Shown here: piece by piece, positions 1-11,877 of the stretch
How positions within the stretch are numbered: position 1 is the first letter of the stretch
Layout: the number at the start of each line of letters is the position of its first letter
From: Ascaris suum
Taxonomy: Eukaryota; Nematoda; Chromadorea; Rhabditida; Ascarididae
DNA: 64,000 nucleotides
NCBI GenBank assembly: GCA_013433145.1
Contig: CM024182.1
Coordinates: forward strand, 5,380,501-5,444,500
Direction of reading: 5' to 3'
The notes under the pieces: generated by a model
Told to the model about the DNA's origin: nothing
Database searches by the model: none
Seen by the model: the letters and a program-made list of their open reading frames with translations, nothing else
Translations under genes and position numbers: made by a program

Positions 1-1080
1 AGACGAACAATTAAAGAAACTGGAATTGGCAGCAAGAATAAAGTCTTTGAATGAAAACCTTGAACAGTTGCGTTGGGACGGGAAACCGGTGGTAGAGCTC
101 CTGAAGGAAGAACAAAGGTTGCAGCGAGCATGTAATGAAACGTCACTAGAAATGGAACGCACACGAGGTAACAGTTGAAATCTCTACTTATATAGGGTAT
201 AATGCCTCTTGATATTGGTTTTTTACCTGCATTCCATTCGTGTCTTACTTAAGTGTCTAAGATGTAATCTAAATTGGAGACCCTCAGAGTGATGTGGTTA
301 TCTTTTAGGAGAGAAAAGACTATACTGGTAGTGGGAAGTTAATCATATCTTCGTTATGTTGACGAAGAATCTCGTGGGAACGATTGAACACTTGCAAAAA
401 TTCATCGGCAGTAATGAAATAACATCACGTTTTGGAGTTGATATTTTGTTTTTTAATCAGTTGGATTATTGGAGTGCAGTCGGTTGCACAAACTTACATC
501 GGAAATTGCAAAAAAGGAGGGAAGAGAGTGCTGTATTTGAGAGGACTGCTATTAAGAAGAAGTTTATAAAAGTTTTGCTTACGGAATTTTTTCAGCAATA
601 GAGTAACAAATATTTCAGGTGAAATGGGACAACAAAAGAAACGAATCACAGAGATGAAGGAGAAGTTAAATTCCCGAGATTTTCTAAAATCAGAAGAGGA
701 TTTCAAAAAAGAAGTTATTACAAAATGTGTCACTGAAAAGGTTATTGAGGTGAGTTTGCATCGCTTTGTTCTATGTTTCCTTCTAGTTTATTTGCGAGGA
801 GCTGTGTTCCGCTTATACACTTGCAAGTTTTTACTTCGGTGTATTTATGACTTTCATTTGTTTTTGGCCTTTTTTTGCAAATTTGAGAGCGAAAACTTTA
901 TGAAATATATCAAAATGGCGTGAAAATTTTTACAGCAAATTATAAAAATTGCATTCGTGGGAAAATGTACAGAGTTGTGGGTTAGTCAGATGAATATTCG
1001 TCTTGGAAATTAATCGAGCCTATAATTTGTCTGTTTTTCCCCACGTGCTTATAGTGTTTTTTGTTGTTTTCGTGTTTTTC

Positions 1081-1167
<87 letters not shown>

Positions 1168-3384
1168 TTCAGGATTTAGAGATATATATTCGGGCGATGG
1201 ACGAGTCGATAGTGGAGTTTCACGCAAAGAAGATGGAGGAAATCAATGAGGTGCTTGCATCACTTTGGGAGAAAGTCTATAGAGGATGCGATGTGGAGAA
1301 AGTACAAATCAAGTGAGGCGTCACTCAGTGGCGTGTTGATATTACATCTCTTCTCAACACCTAATTTACCTTGTAGAATGTAATTGCTGTGGAAACCTTT
1401 TTATATGGGCATTAGGTGAACAGTTGATTAATGAGGATCTTTAAAGTTAAGACAAGAAGCGGCATTCTTTCATGTTTCCTTCTATCAACTCTTTCACCAA
1501 GTCGATGCTGTTGATGTTTTGTGTATAAGCAAGCAAGGGAATAAGTAGTAGTAATTCTGATCAAATAACCTAAATGAGTAAGCGTAAAAGTTTGCCAACA
1601 AATCTCGAGTAGAATATAGCCGTCGATAACTCAATTCCTTTCTTTTTCATTATTCAAGAAACAAAATACAATGGCTTGTTAGCATAAATGATTGCTGTAT
1701 TTGATGAATCGATTGACTGAGGTTTTCGTTTTTTTCAGATCAGAGAGCGTTGATGAGACAGAGAGAAGGAAGTCCTACAACTACAGAGTTGTTATGTTTA
1801 TGGATGGGAAAGAGATCGATATGCCTGGGAGATGCAGTGCTGGTCAAAAGGTAAGCTCCATGTTCACTATGTCACAGTTACATTCTACCGGTAATGTTTG
1901 ATGGGGCTTGATGACATGTTTGAATCAATTACCATTAGATAATTCTAATTAATTCTACCCCGCAACAATATCAGATCACTTTGCAATGGCAATCTCAATC
2001 GATAATGATAAAATGGAGACGAGTTGTTGCATAAATTGCAAGTTTGCAAAATGTAACTGCGTTGGCTGCGGATTGTCTTGAAACAAATTGCAAAGTGGTG
2101 ACGTGAAATTATAGAAAACGAAAGTGGCACTTTTTAGGTAAATTGGGATTGCATGGAGGGAATAAATTGAAAAGTGGTGGAATATTTGAAAGAGAAGGCG
2201 ACGATATTTCAGCAGACATTATGGAGAGGGGAATATAAATTTCAAATAATGTAAATGTTGCAATTTTATTTCGACGATGTGAAGTGGAATGATAGTGCTT
2301 TTTACAGATGCTGGCCTCAATCCTAATTCGAATAGCACTCTCAGATGTATTCTGTGATAAGTGTTCGATAATCGCTTTGGATGAACCGACAACCAACCTC
2401 GACGTATTGAAGGTGAGTGATAAGAGTTCTTTATCTTATTGTTATATGACATATACTGAACTAATCATGAAAGCTTTTTATTAAGGCTGCAAAATATTCG
2501 TTGGTTGCAGTGAAGGGGAATGCTGTTTCAAATTTGCCAGATATTTTTCTACTGTTTAGGGGAGACCAATTCATAGGCTATAAAACATTCTCGCCTGATT
2601 TGAGGTACCTGAAATGATTATAAAAACTAAGTTAAAGGAGCAGACGGTTTAGAATTCCTCAATAAGAGCGTTTTATAAGAAAACGATTCGGTAAAATAAG
2701 GTGATTATGGTGTTCGAATTTTTACTGCAAAAATTCAACAGTATTTTAGTTTTTTTCCTCTTTTTTTGCTTACGACGAGAAAGAGAAAAATGAGTTACAA
2801 CTGCGTTTCAGAATTGTGTTGCTACTGTTTCTGTTGGAGCTTTTCAGCTCACAGTTCGGAAAGCCATGCTTCCATCACAGCTGTGATGGAATAAGCTATT
2901 ACTATCTGAATATAAAGCGTTAAAAAGTTTCAAGAGCTACTTCACATATTTTTTTAAAAATCATAGATTTGCTATTCCGATAATCGTTGTATCTAGCAAC
3001 TGCTTTCAGTGGAAGGAGTTACGTGGGGGGAACTAGAAGTATAGCACAGCGTTCATTTTGGATAGCTTAATTAGGTGAAGAACATTGAATTTGAAACCTG
3101 TGAGGTGTGTCGGTCCTCAAGGTGTACACTTCTTATTCTAAAAATGGAATGTTTGGTATTCTCTATTTTCTGAATGAATATTTCTACGATGTTTTTTTTT
3201 ATTGTACGGCAAAGTTAGGTGGAAAATCTTGGTGATATGTTGGCCGAGGTAATCGAGGAACGTAGTGTATCCTCGCAGAAGGCATTTCAACTGATTGTGA
3301 TCACTCACGATTATCGGTTTGTCGAACATCTCCGGCAACTTTGCCGTCCGGAATGGGTTTATTCGCTCACCAAAGATACTGATG
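1..3384 (+). CDS. rad-50: RAD50 C-terminal part (5' end outside window)
   Basis: RAD50 is the ATPase of the MRE11-RAD50-NBS1 complex, which holds and processes DNA double-strand breaks in the nucleus. Exons: 1-167 (partial), 619-749, 1173-1312, 1739-1850, 2308-2412, 3219-3384. All joins keep frame and have GT..AG borders. Exons 1-3 encode the charged coiled coil running into the head ([20 protein letters not shown]). Exon 4 carries the ABC signature GRCSAGQK. Exon 5 carries Walker B and D-loop ([12 protein letters not shown]). Exon 6 carries the H-loop ([14 protein letters not shown]). Order and spacing follow human RAD50, and every key residue of the C-terminal ATPase lobe visible here is intact. 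The N-terminal Walker A half lies upstream of base 1. The last exon shown ends in phase 1 after SLTKDTD, so a few more C-terminal residues are expected; candidates are listed separately. Family assignment is very secure. Confidence 0.96.
1081..1163. repeat. (AT)n microsatellite in rad-50 intron
   Basis: About 80 bases of AT/TA repeat with one phase break near 1104. It ends only a few bases before the acceptor TTGTTTTCAG at 1163-1172, so it fills the normal branch/pyrimidine zone of the intron. Confidence 0.97.
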
Positions 3385-3718
3385 GTTTGTTTTTTTAAAG
3401 TTTTCTGGTTTAAACAGAGGAGAGGAGTGGCAGTGTGGATTCTGAGTTAGGCGGAGTAAGAAGTTGAGGGTACGGAGCAAAAGATTCGTGCAGTTTTTCT
3501 TGATTGGTATGGTTAGACGTCTGTGGTAGGGTCGTGAAGTACCATCACCTAGAGAATTCTTCAAAAATTTCCAAAAATAATATATCAATTTACCCCACTA
3601 AAATTATTGCATTTATACATACTTTTACCTATCTTATATGAGAAATTCGCATTGATGGTGAATTCTGCAGATCTGATTACCAGCTGATTTTTCTTTTTTT
3701 TTTTTTTTAATTTTACAG

Positions 3719-3741
3719 TTGTTGACGGCTCCATGAATTGA
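3719..3741 (+). CDS. rad-50: possible last rad-50 exon (one of several options)
   Basis: An excellent acceptor (long T-run, then TTTTACAG at 3711-3718) is followed by a short in-frame piece giving ...TKDTD-VVDGSMN-stop. It fits the phase left by the exon ending at 3384. Competing options also fit. Reading on through 3384 gives DTDGLFF-stop at 3399. An acceptor at 4264 opens about 60 codons to a stop at 4446. An acceptor at 5029 gives DTDGLSYF... to a stop at 5190, with AATAAA at 5319. No AATAAA follows 3741 within 1 kb, which weakens this choice. Confidence 0.35.
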
Positions 3742-6700
3742 TTTTTGCGGCACTTGTCCAACGTAGAATGCTATCGTAATATTCATAATAACCCTTTTAT
3801 ACTGGGAGAATATTTCGGTAGTAAACGTAGGAGGATGCCAATACGCCAAATTCTGATTAAATATGGGGGATGGGAATGACAGCAGTTTGAAATGGCTAAT
3901 TGGCTAATCTTGAGACCGAATTTCAAGCAACACAGAAGAATTTTTTGGGCTCGTCAGTAGAGACGCTCATTGGTAGCTAAATTTTGCACAATATATCGAT
4001 GTTTGTATAACACCATTTACTACCTAAACTCATAGCAAAGTAGTTTTCGGTCGGTGAAGTTCCCCAAATTCTTTTTGAGATATTTCATATATGAGAAGAG
4101 ATAGGGCTTTATCGTCTTGTTTAATGGAACTTTTCAGAAATGACGCTAATTGATTTATAGGTTTATCGCGTATTAAACGACATCGTAACATTCTCGAGAC
4201 AGTGGTGCGCGAAGATTGAACATACATATATCGTCGAGTCGAGCCGCAAAATTCCTCTCTTCAGAGGGGCAGTATTTTTTGAGAAACGATCTAAGTTATT
4301 TGAGCAGCGATGAGCATCAGAAGAGGTTGAAAGAACACCGCTATAGGCGGTTTTTAGACCTCAGATCGTTTGTCTATTACAGTGCACACATGCGTACGTG
4401 GTATACTTTTTATGGTTTCATACTAGAAAATGAAAAGTCTTGTTGAGTGTATTACTATAAAAGACTGATATTAGTTGAGTGTATATGTTCATGAATTTTT
4501 TACTGCTCTCTTTTTTGGTGTTGTAAAATATAAAAATGTTTAGCAAACTTAGTTGTCAGTAATTATTTGTATTTTTATGTTATTATATTCAGTTCAGAAA
4601 TATAGCACTACATTATTGTGTCGAATTTTCTATTCGTTTTATGGAAAGTTGTATCAAGTTGTCTCTTTAGCAAAGATTTTCGAAGCAGTTCACTTTTCAA
4701 GAGCATTTATTAAGTAGATGTTGTTCATTTTTACTCATTTTTATTTGCCCTTTTTTGTGAGCATTCGTTAAGTATAGAATATTTTGGACGATGGGTATCA
4801 TTTTTGTTTGTTTTAATGTTGGATTATGTCCTGAAAAGTTTGAATTCCATAGTGATAAGAAGTCAAAAATTTTCGCAACTATCATCTGTTTGCCGCACAG
4901 TGTCTTAGGTAGTAAAAGAATGCTCAGCAACAGTTGCCATTTCCATTGAAGTAAGCCAGATTCTTTTCGTCGACATAGTTACACATTTTGTAACTGCCAG
5001 ATGTGACCGTTTTTCTGAGATCGTTTCAGGTTTGTCTTATTTCGCTTCAAATTGTACTTGTTTCATATCTGGAAAAGTTGCGCGCAGTAGGCAATTTCAA
5101 TGCTTGATTGGACGGAAGTTGCAGTCAATCTTTATATATGATAATGGGCTATTATTATTGCAGTTATTGGTTTTACAACGAGCTCGCTGATATCACTGAT
5201 CATTGATAACTTTTTTGATATGCTTTATATCTAGGTAGTCATCTACCTTTTCCCGATTACTCGGATAGCATTTACTTATAGCATCTTATGTACTGGTTGT
5301 TATGTTTTGGATACTTCCAATAAATACAACATATTCTTCAAATATTTCCTTGTCGTTTGTGCTATCACTTAAGTACTCAGTTCAGTTTAAAGAAAACCGT
5401 TATGGTCGACGAAGTTTTCCTCAAATCGACGGTCGGAGTGTTGATATTAGGAAGATATTTTTCAGGAGACAAAAGAACTTTTTTGCACACGTGATTAATG
5501 AGCAGTAAATTAATTTTTTTGGAGTGATGCCAACGACCGGAAGGAACTGTCGTGCTGATTGTATGCGGTATTTCGCTAGGCATCAATTCTGACACAATTC
5601 GTATAAAAGCGGTTTGCAGTGCGAACACTACAAGTTGTAGTTGTACATAATTACAGCAGATCAAAAAACACTTCTTGCATTTTTGTGCACTGAGTGGGAC
5701 ATTGGTCGGGGTGATTCCCATCGACATTGATGGAACCTTACGTCATAGATGAATCAGATTAATGCGGTACAAGTATCTTTCTATACGTTGCTCTTTTTTT
5801 GTAAAAATCCCCTCATAACGGTATCATTCCTTTGCGTGCATTTGTGAGTCCGTTTATGCCTACATGTTGGTTTTTTGGCAATTTCGAGTCATCAACCAAG
5901 GTACCTGCAGTGATCATAAAATCATCTGCTAGGATTTTTTGTCCTAATTTAACTAGATACTTGAGTTTGGGAACATATGAACACCTGAATATGATGTGAG
6001 GTTTGTGTATGAGAACTTTGTTGCACATTCGTGACCACTTATGGACATAACAACGGTATCCACTCTCTTAGAATTTGTGCGATCGATCAGCAGGAAAGAT
6101 CATAGTAGGCATGATTTCATTACATTTTATGGGAATTTCCAAATTTGCATTTGTTAGGGACATTTTGGCAGCACTTTCTTTTGTGTGTATGGGCGTGCAT
6201 GTGTCTGTCTGCCGGATAGCTGGAGCTGGAGTTACGGAATTTGACGGGTGCATTGCACACTATAGCACCATTTCCTTTGCCAGTAATTAACACTGAAGAC
6301 CAACCACTAATCTCAGAATGAATGATTTATTTGCGCTTAATTGTGCCATAAAAATTTGAGGTTGTTTGCCTTCCAATAGTCGAAACGTATGCAGAAGATT
6401 TGTGTGCACGATCGATTGAGCTGAAATGTGAGGATCCAAATATTGATCCAAATATTTTATGGTTTGTTAGTAATTTTTTGGTCGGTTGATCATGTGAGTG
6501 CAACAAAAAAGGGCAAATTGTGCCAGAGAAGTAGGCGATTTAACGCAAAATTTATCCAAAAAAACTCCGATTCGTATGCGAATTCATTCGAGTGTTTCAT
6601 TAAGAACTTCACCCATAATCGATTCTTCGCAGCCCGTACATCATACGGCGAAGAGCGACGAGTGTGCGTAGCACATTGTGCGAAATCACAGTCATGATAA

Positions 6701-8117
6701 ACTCAATAAACTAATATGGGATAGGGTCTTGGATCCCACCGCAAATCGCTCCCTGGCAAGGCTGCCCTTCCCTTCCGATTGAAAACTCTCTCCGCAACAC
6801 ACTACAACAGTTGTCCAACCTCGCTAAAAACGGTGTCCTTCTATGCGTTCACTTTGCGATCTCTTATGCTTCTTGAGATGGTAATAAGAGGATGGCTCAC
6901 TCATTTCAATCCATTAGCTCAACTAAGTGTAATAATTTTAATACTCAAATATGCTTGAAGATTAATTAACGGACATCAAATATTACGCAAATCGATGCGA
7001 ACATTTATTGAGTATTCATTCCATCAGTTTGATAAATAGATCGATCAATGAACATTTAAAGGAACGTTAATGGGTTATAAGCTTTAAACTCTATCGGAAC
7101 TTTCATTCATGACAATCCACTCGTAAAATAAATTCTTTTATTCGCTAGCTTTCCATGAAGGAAAAGCTTCAGGTTCACCGGTTAAGTTAACTCGCTCGGG
7201 ACGCTTATTTACCTGCTTTAATACTCGTGGCGGCCGTTTTGGTTGAATCGACACAGCTGTAAGCAGTTTACCAACCATCCCCAAAAACGTTCGCCACCCG
7301 TCCCCCCCCCCTTTTCAATGGGAAATGTTGTTTCTCTTACTCGTTTCTTTCAAATCCGAAGTTCTTTCACTTGCATTTGCATGGCGAGGAACAATATGAT
7401 AGAAGAAGGGAGGAGAGAAGGAGGAAGAGGAAAGGAGAAGACGTGTGTCGCATGGTTGAAGAGATTTTAACGTTTTTTCAACTTCATTTTCTCGTGCTAC
7501 AACTTACCTCGTTATTCAATTTAGCGATGATCGAATAATGATTGCTCGTTGATTTTACTGGATATGCTTGCCAGATGCGATTTTACTGGGTATTACTGGA
7601 TATGCAGTAGATCTCATCTCAATCGTAGCAATCTTAGCCGTAGTTGTCTTCAAATGTAGTGCTCGAAGCATCGCTCTTCGATATGATGGCAGTGCAAATA
7701 GTGTCGACAGTGAGATTATTAATGTACGATACTAAAGAAGAAATAAAAATTTTGCACCTCATTTAATGAAAAATAAGTTATACTTGAAATTAGTCGTGAA
7801 TAAACGTTAATCGCGATTGCTCTTTCTAAGTTTATATGAGCAGAAATGATTGATGAAAATGGGTAATAACTAAACATATTTGATTTGAATTTTGAAAGTA
7901 ATGTGGCCAGTTGCGTGCTTCTTGGGGAATGAATCCTCAGTAACATTTTAGGTCATTTGGAATGAATTATTGAAATATTTTTCGTGATTAAGTGAAAATA
8001 TTATTTGATTTTATCCAATATTATTTACATTCTCAGTATTTTAATCCAAGTAGTTTAGAAACTTTTAACTATTCTTTCTAATTTTTTTAGTTGTAGAAAT
8101 TAAACTCCTAAGGACGG
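3742..8117. other. AT-rich stretch downstream of rad-50, no firm gene
   Basis: Only short open frames are present. The better ones are 4265-4446 plus (possible rad-50 tail), 5377-5727 minus (116 codons, no clear splice sites) and 6428-6697 plus (no ATG; AATAAA directly after its stop). AATAAA at 5319-5324 could be the rad-50 poly(A) signal. One copy of the dispersed TCTGTCTGT element lies at 6181-6250. I see no RNA gene. Confidence 0.4.
6181..6250 (+). repeat. dispersed TCTGTCTGT element, copy 1
   Basis: Contains GTGTCTGTCTGCC followed 13 bases later by AGCTGGAGTTACGGAATT and TGACGGGTG. The same order of blocks recurs at 53,241-53,335, where the second block reads AGCTAGAGTTATGGAATT. Related minus-strand copies lie at 11.8, 20.2, 44.2 and 63.4 kb. 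Noncoding interspersed repeat of unknown class. Confidence 0.6.
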
Positions 8118-8342
8118 AGCGTGTGTAGAGAGAAAGCGCAAAAGTAACGACCGTTGACACCGAGAAGTTTTGCATGGCAGCTGGGGAAAGTGGACACGGG
8201 CAGCCAGAGAAAGAAAAAGGAATACAATTCAAAAAATAATATGAGCCACCACTCCTCTAAGTGCCTCCGTCCCCCATTGAGAAAGCTAACTGACTGAGGC
8301 CCTGCACTGTGCTACAGAGAATTTAAATAAATCAATAAATAA

Positions 8343-8347
<5 letters not shown>
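8110..8347 (+). mobile_element. possible retroposed short element with A-rich tail
   Basis: A block clearly richer in G+C than its surroundings ends in repeated AAAT units (8325-8347) that run straight into a 90-base (AT)n tract. That layout, a unique body with a simple A/T tail, is typical of SINE-like retroposons. I see no tRNA-type A or B box and no obvious target-site duplication, so the class is unknown and the call is inference. Confidence 0.25.

Positions 8348-8439
<92 letters not shown>
8348..8439. repeat. (AT)n microsatellite
   Basis: About 92 bases of uninterrupted AT repeat following AAATAAAT units. It lies about 50 bases before the candidate exon at 8493. Confidence 0.97.
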
Positions 8440-8441
<2 letters not shown>

Positions 8442-8492
8442 AGCCTATAAAGTATTAATTCCTGTTGTTGGTAATGTTTGGAAAAATTTCAG

Positions 8493-8575
8493 TGCGTACC
8501 TGTATTATCCACCCTTCGATCATTCTTGAGACCAGCAACACTTTATTGACTCCATCTGAACGTCGTGATGTCAAC
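8493..8575 (+). CDS. candidate internal exon, unknown protein
   Basis: The block is bounded by a strong acceptor (GGAAAAATTTCAG) and a consensus donor (GTAAGT). The frame open with those borders encodes RTCIIHPSIILETSNTLLTP followed by SERRDVN. It enters in phase 1 and leaves in phase 0. A second frame is closed by a TGA. I do not recognise the family and found no partner exon that joins it convincingly. It could be part of a plus-strand gene with long introns or, less likely, a chance open frame. Confidence 0.4.
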
Positions 8576-9826
8576 GTAAGTGCGCAACTCACTAAAAATG
8601 TTCATTTTTGTTCACTTACGTTGTTTTCATTCATGAATAATGCATCAACACACAGCAGGATTGCTTACAAATTTATGAGGCATTAGTTTTATCGCTTTAA
8701 TGTATTTTAAAGAGTTGGGGAAGCGTGTGAAGAAATTTGCCAAACAAGATGGCACAATATGTGCTTTTTGCAATTTAGCTGGTCGGCTTTGGCAATTTTA
8801 CGTAGATATCCGAAATCCTCCAGAAATGTGCTAACAGGATCGGAAAGAATTCAGGAAGTATCTAAAACGTCTGTTGCGCTTATAGCCAATTTTTAAAATC
8901 TTCGATCTTGGCTAACGACACTGAATGGACAGACAGATGAATATACGTGGACGCTCGGAGACAGATACAATTACTGTACATTCATAGACTAAAATAACGA
9001 TGCAGTGATGCGATTTTGGCAAAAAAAAAATGGAGAAAGACATAGTTCAGTAGCTGGAAAAAGATCATAAACTCACTATTTTTTGAGAATTTCTCCACAA
9101 ACGAAAATATTTTTATTGGAAAGGTAAGAGTTTTTCGAAATTGCATTTGGGTAACTCGTTTCGATCTTGAATTTTTATGCTCTAAAATGATAAACAATCG
9201 AAATAGGCATGAAAAACTACTGGAATTCTTTTTTCTTCAGAAAAGTGATTAAAATTCAGGCACTAATACATGAAAATATTTGATTATCTTACCGGCTGCT
9301 GCGAGATTAAGTGTACTTAACGGTATACAATAAAGAATAAACGAGACAAGGATCTTCCTTTGATTTTTCTGTGCCACTTTACTCGCCGTTTTGCCTGTGT
9401 AATGCTTTAAAGCATAAAACGCCTGAAAAAGTTTTACATTTATTTCAGCTTAAACTTATGAGCTCATATATCCGAAATAATTTTACAGATCTGAAGTGAT
9501 TTTACAATTTTGAAGAATATTTTAGGATATTTGCATCTCTAATTTAATATGGTTAGTTGCGCGATAGTGTCTTCAGTTTTATTTCACTCGAAAAAATAAA
9601 AAGACGAAGAGAATTTCCCATTTTGGCGCAAATCCTAATATTAAATTTTCAAACATCATTTCTTTCGGGGTTTTGATTGTATATAAATGAGGATTGAACA
9701 ATTTTATGAGTTAAATTATTGCAGAAACTAAAATGAAAGTTCAAATTTCGCAGCTCGCTCTCGTATCGTCAAATGCTCAAGCACATAGTCGTGCTGATAT
9801 CTGTGTGCTCAGAAGTGCGGGAGGGT

Positions 9827-9848
9827 GGGGGGGGGGGGGGGGGGGGGG
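9827..9848 (+). repeat. poly-G run (22)
   Basis: Uninterrupted G22 inside a G-rich patch (9811-9880). Similar runs occur through the window and are not tied to a recognisable gene. Confidence 0.97.
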
Positions 9849-10712
9849 AGGAGAGGATGAGGTGGGCGGAGAAGTGGAGAAGAGAGACGAGTCACCCCGT
9901 GTAAGCTCCAGTTACAACTGTTTTTCTTGTTTCTGAACAATAAATTGCGAGCAACAATCCGGCCCATATGGTTCGAAAACAGATTTATCTCTACCTCTTT
10001 CGTTTCTCATTTTCGTTCCGTTCATTTTCCTACCGTAATTCACCAGGCTCACCATGCTTTTGCTCACTTTATTTGGATGAATAAAGCTTAAACTTTCTCT
10101 GGAAATACTTTCCTCTCCATGATAGCATCTCGTCGTCACTGCTTACTCACGCCCTCCTCCTTTTAAAATCTTTCAAAGAACGGTTTTACTTATTATACTC
10201 TTCACTTATTCAAAAATCACAATAATTGTGACAATTTATTGTAAGAAACCTAAGCCATCGATGTCATCTTTCCAACATAATTGTCTGTATTATCGTCATC
10301 AAGTAAATATGTCTATTTGGGAGAAGATCATCGATAGTTGTTATTTGCGAAGTGAATTTCCCGCACTTTCGTTTACTTTTTCTTATGTATGTGCAGGAAA
10401 CTCACTCGAAGTGTCCACCTGCAGGTGGAAAGTATACTTTGTACAGGTGATAAAGTGAAAGGACGTGGAATTGTATTGTATCGATGGATTACGAGGAAGC
10501 AAGACGAATCAACTTTAGAATAATAAATTAAACGTTGAAGATATTAGCCGTCAATTTTTTATGCGTTCGGGAATTATGAACTTAAGCACATAGTCTGAGA
10601 TTAAATAAATTTTAATGCAAATCTATGCAAGTATATCTTGAATGATGGCATTGAGGATATATATATATATCCATTTATTGTATATACTTGCACATTTATG
10701 TACTGTGTACGC

Positions 10713-10718
10713 TTTATT
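10713..10718 (-). terminator. poly(A) signal AATAAA for the minus-strand membrane gene
   Basis: TTTATT on the plus strand reads AATAAA on the minus strand, about 110 bases past the stop at 10,827. It is the nearest canonical signal for the gene ending there. Confidence 0.4.
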
Positions 10719-10826
10719 CATTTACACTTATTAATAGTATTATTTATATTTATATTTGTATCTATATTTATACATTTATATTCGCATTTAAATATTCTTC
10801 ATATATAAGAATTTCATTAATTTTTA

Positions 10827-11506
10827 CTATATATTGCAGTAACAAAGGCGGGACGCACGTAAAGCTGCTGCAGATCCTTCCTTCATCCTTTGAAGCTTGT
10901 ACTTTTGTTTATGAGGTGCGGAAATTTTGTTGAATATGAAAAGAAAATGTAAGTGGAATTACTGGTGACGGTGAGATCAGAGGTAAACGACAGGTTAAAC
11001 GAGCGATGCCATAATTTTGCAAATCCTTATGATTTCTGCTATCAGTTCATCGATTATAACTAACGATGAGAAGAATGAGAGCAGCGACGATTACTCAAAA
11101 ACTCAATTATTAGCGTAATTTTGAAACAAACACTCACAAAAGAGATAACAGTGACGAATGCCATACTGAGTGCAATAGTTGTTACCGCATCATAGGTTAT
11201 TATTTGCTGTACTAGGTTGCTTTTATCGATATTCCGTAAATTACCGATCCTTTCTTCCAATAAGAAATCAGCAATGATGAATGGTACACATAAGAATAAC
11301 GCACAAATATGGATGATTATAAAACATCCTGTATATGTACTGAAAGTAATTATAATATTGAATGACATGACAACAATAATTTTTAAGTAACATATATGGG
11401 AACGAACCTCGAATTCCACGGCAGATCAAAAATTAAGCAAGCCGAGAAGCATGCAAAAGCAAATGGCATGACATGCGCTTTTGCATTCTCCTCATCGGAC
11501 CGATCG
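10827..11506 (-). CDS. 3' end of a multi-pass membrane protein gene (three exons)
   Basis: Minus-strand exons 11,506-11,408, 11,339-11,138 and 10,901-10,827 (stop TAG). The first intron is only 68 bases and ends in ATTACTTTCAG. The second starts with a consensus GTGAGT. All joins keep frame. The protein has hydrophobic stretches around MPFAFACFSACLIF, GCFIIIHICALFLCVPFIIA and TIALSMAFVTVISF, then a basic tail beginning YKLQRMKEGSAAALR. This suggests at least two or three membrane passes and a cytoplasmic C-terminus. I do not recognise the family; a nematode receptor or other multi-pass protein would fit. Upstream exons must lie above 11.5 kb. The last exon overlaps a rival plus-strand exon reading (10,840-10,917), so it is less sure than the two above it. 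Confidence 0.5.
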
Positions 11507-11810
11507 CTTTCAAAGAATTAAGAAATAACAAATATTCGAAATAATGCTATCATATTCAAATTAATTTGACCGCTCAAACGAATTTTCTACAAAAAAAAAT
11601 TTTTTTTTCCTTGTGAATCAATTCACATTTTAAAAAAACCGACGACCTTGACGAAATGCAAGCAAGTTTTTTCTTTCTTTAAATGCCTGTAAAGTTTTTC
11701 AGAGTGAGCCGATGTGAATAATGAACCAAACGGATCAACCATCTATGGCATATATGTTACATATATATATATATATATATATACATGTGCCATGTGCCAA
11801 ATTCCTTAAG

Positions 11811-11877
11811 TCTAGTTTTAGTGATTTTGTGTTGAAAATATCGGACAGACAGATAGACACATACATTCGTACGCACA
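11811..11877 (-). repeat. dispersed TCTGTCTGT element, copy 2
   Basis: On the minus strand it reads CTATCTGTCTGTCCGATATT, then TCAACACAAAATCACTAAAA and CTAGA. It aligns block by block with the copy at 20,231-20,323 (CTGTTCGGCGATTTCATC, then AATCGCTAAAGCTAGAG). Confidence 0.55.

Noticed and set aside
5377..5727. 116-codon minus-strand frame as a gene
   Set aside because: No clear acceptor or donor, no recognisable family, and weak codon use in its second half; left as noncoding.
6428..6697. Small secreted protein with poly(A) signal after its stop
   Set aside because: The frame has no ATG (it begins at GTG), the hydrophobic start is just AT-rich sequence, and no acceptor precedes it.
10840..10917. 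Plus-strand exon (TATATTGCAG acceptor, GAG|GTGCGG donor)
   Set aside because: Protein-like (GGTHVKLLQILPSSFEACTF), but the minus-strand reading of the same bases joins in phase to two upstream exons with a stop and poly(A) signal, so the minus strand was preferred.
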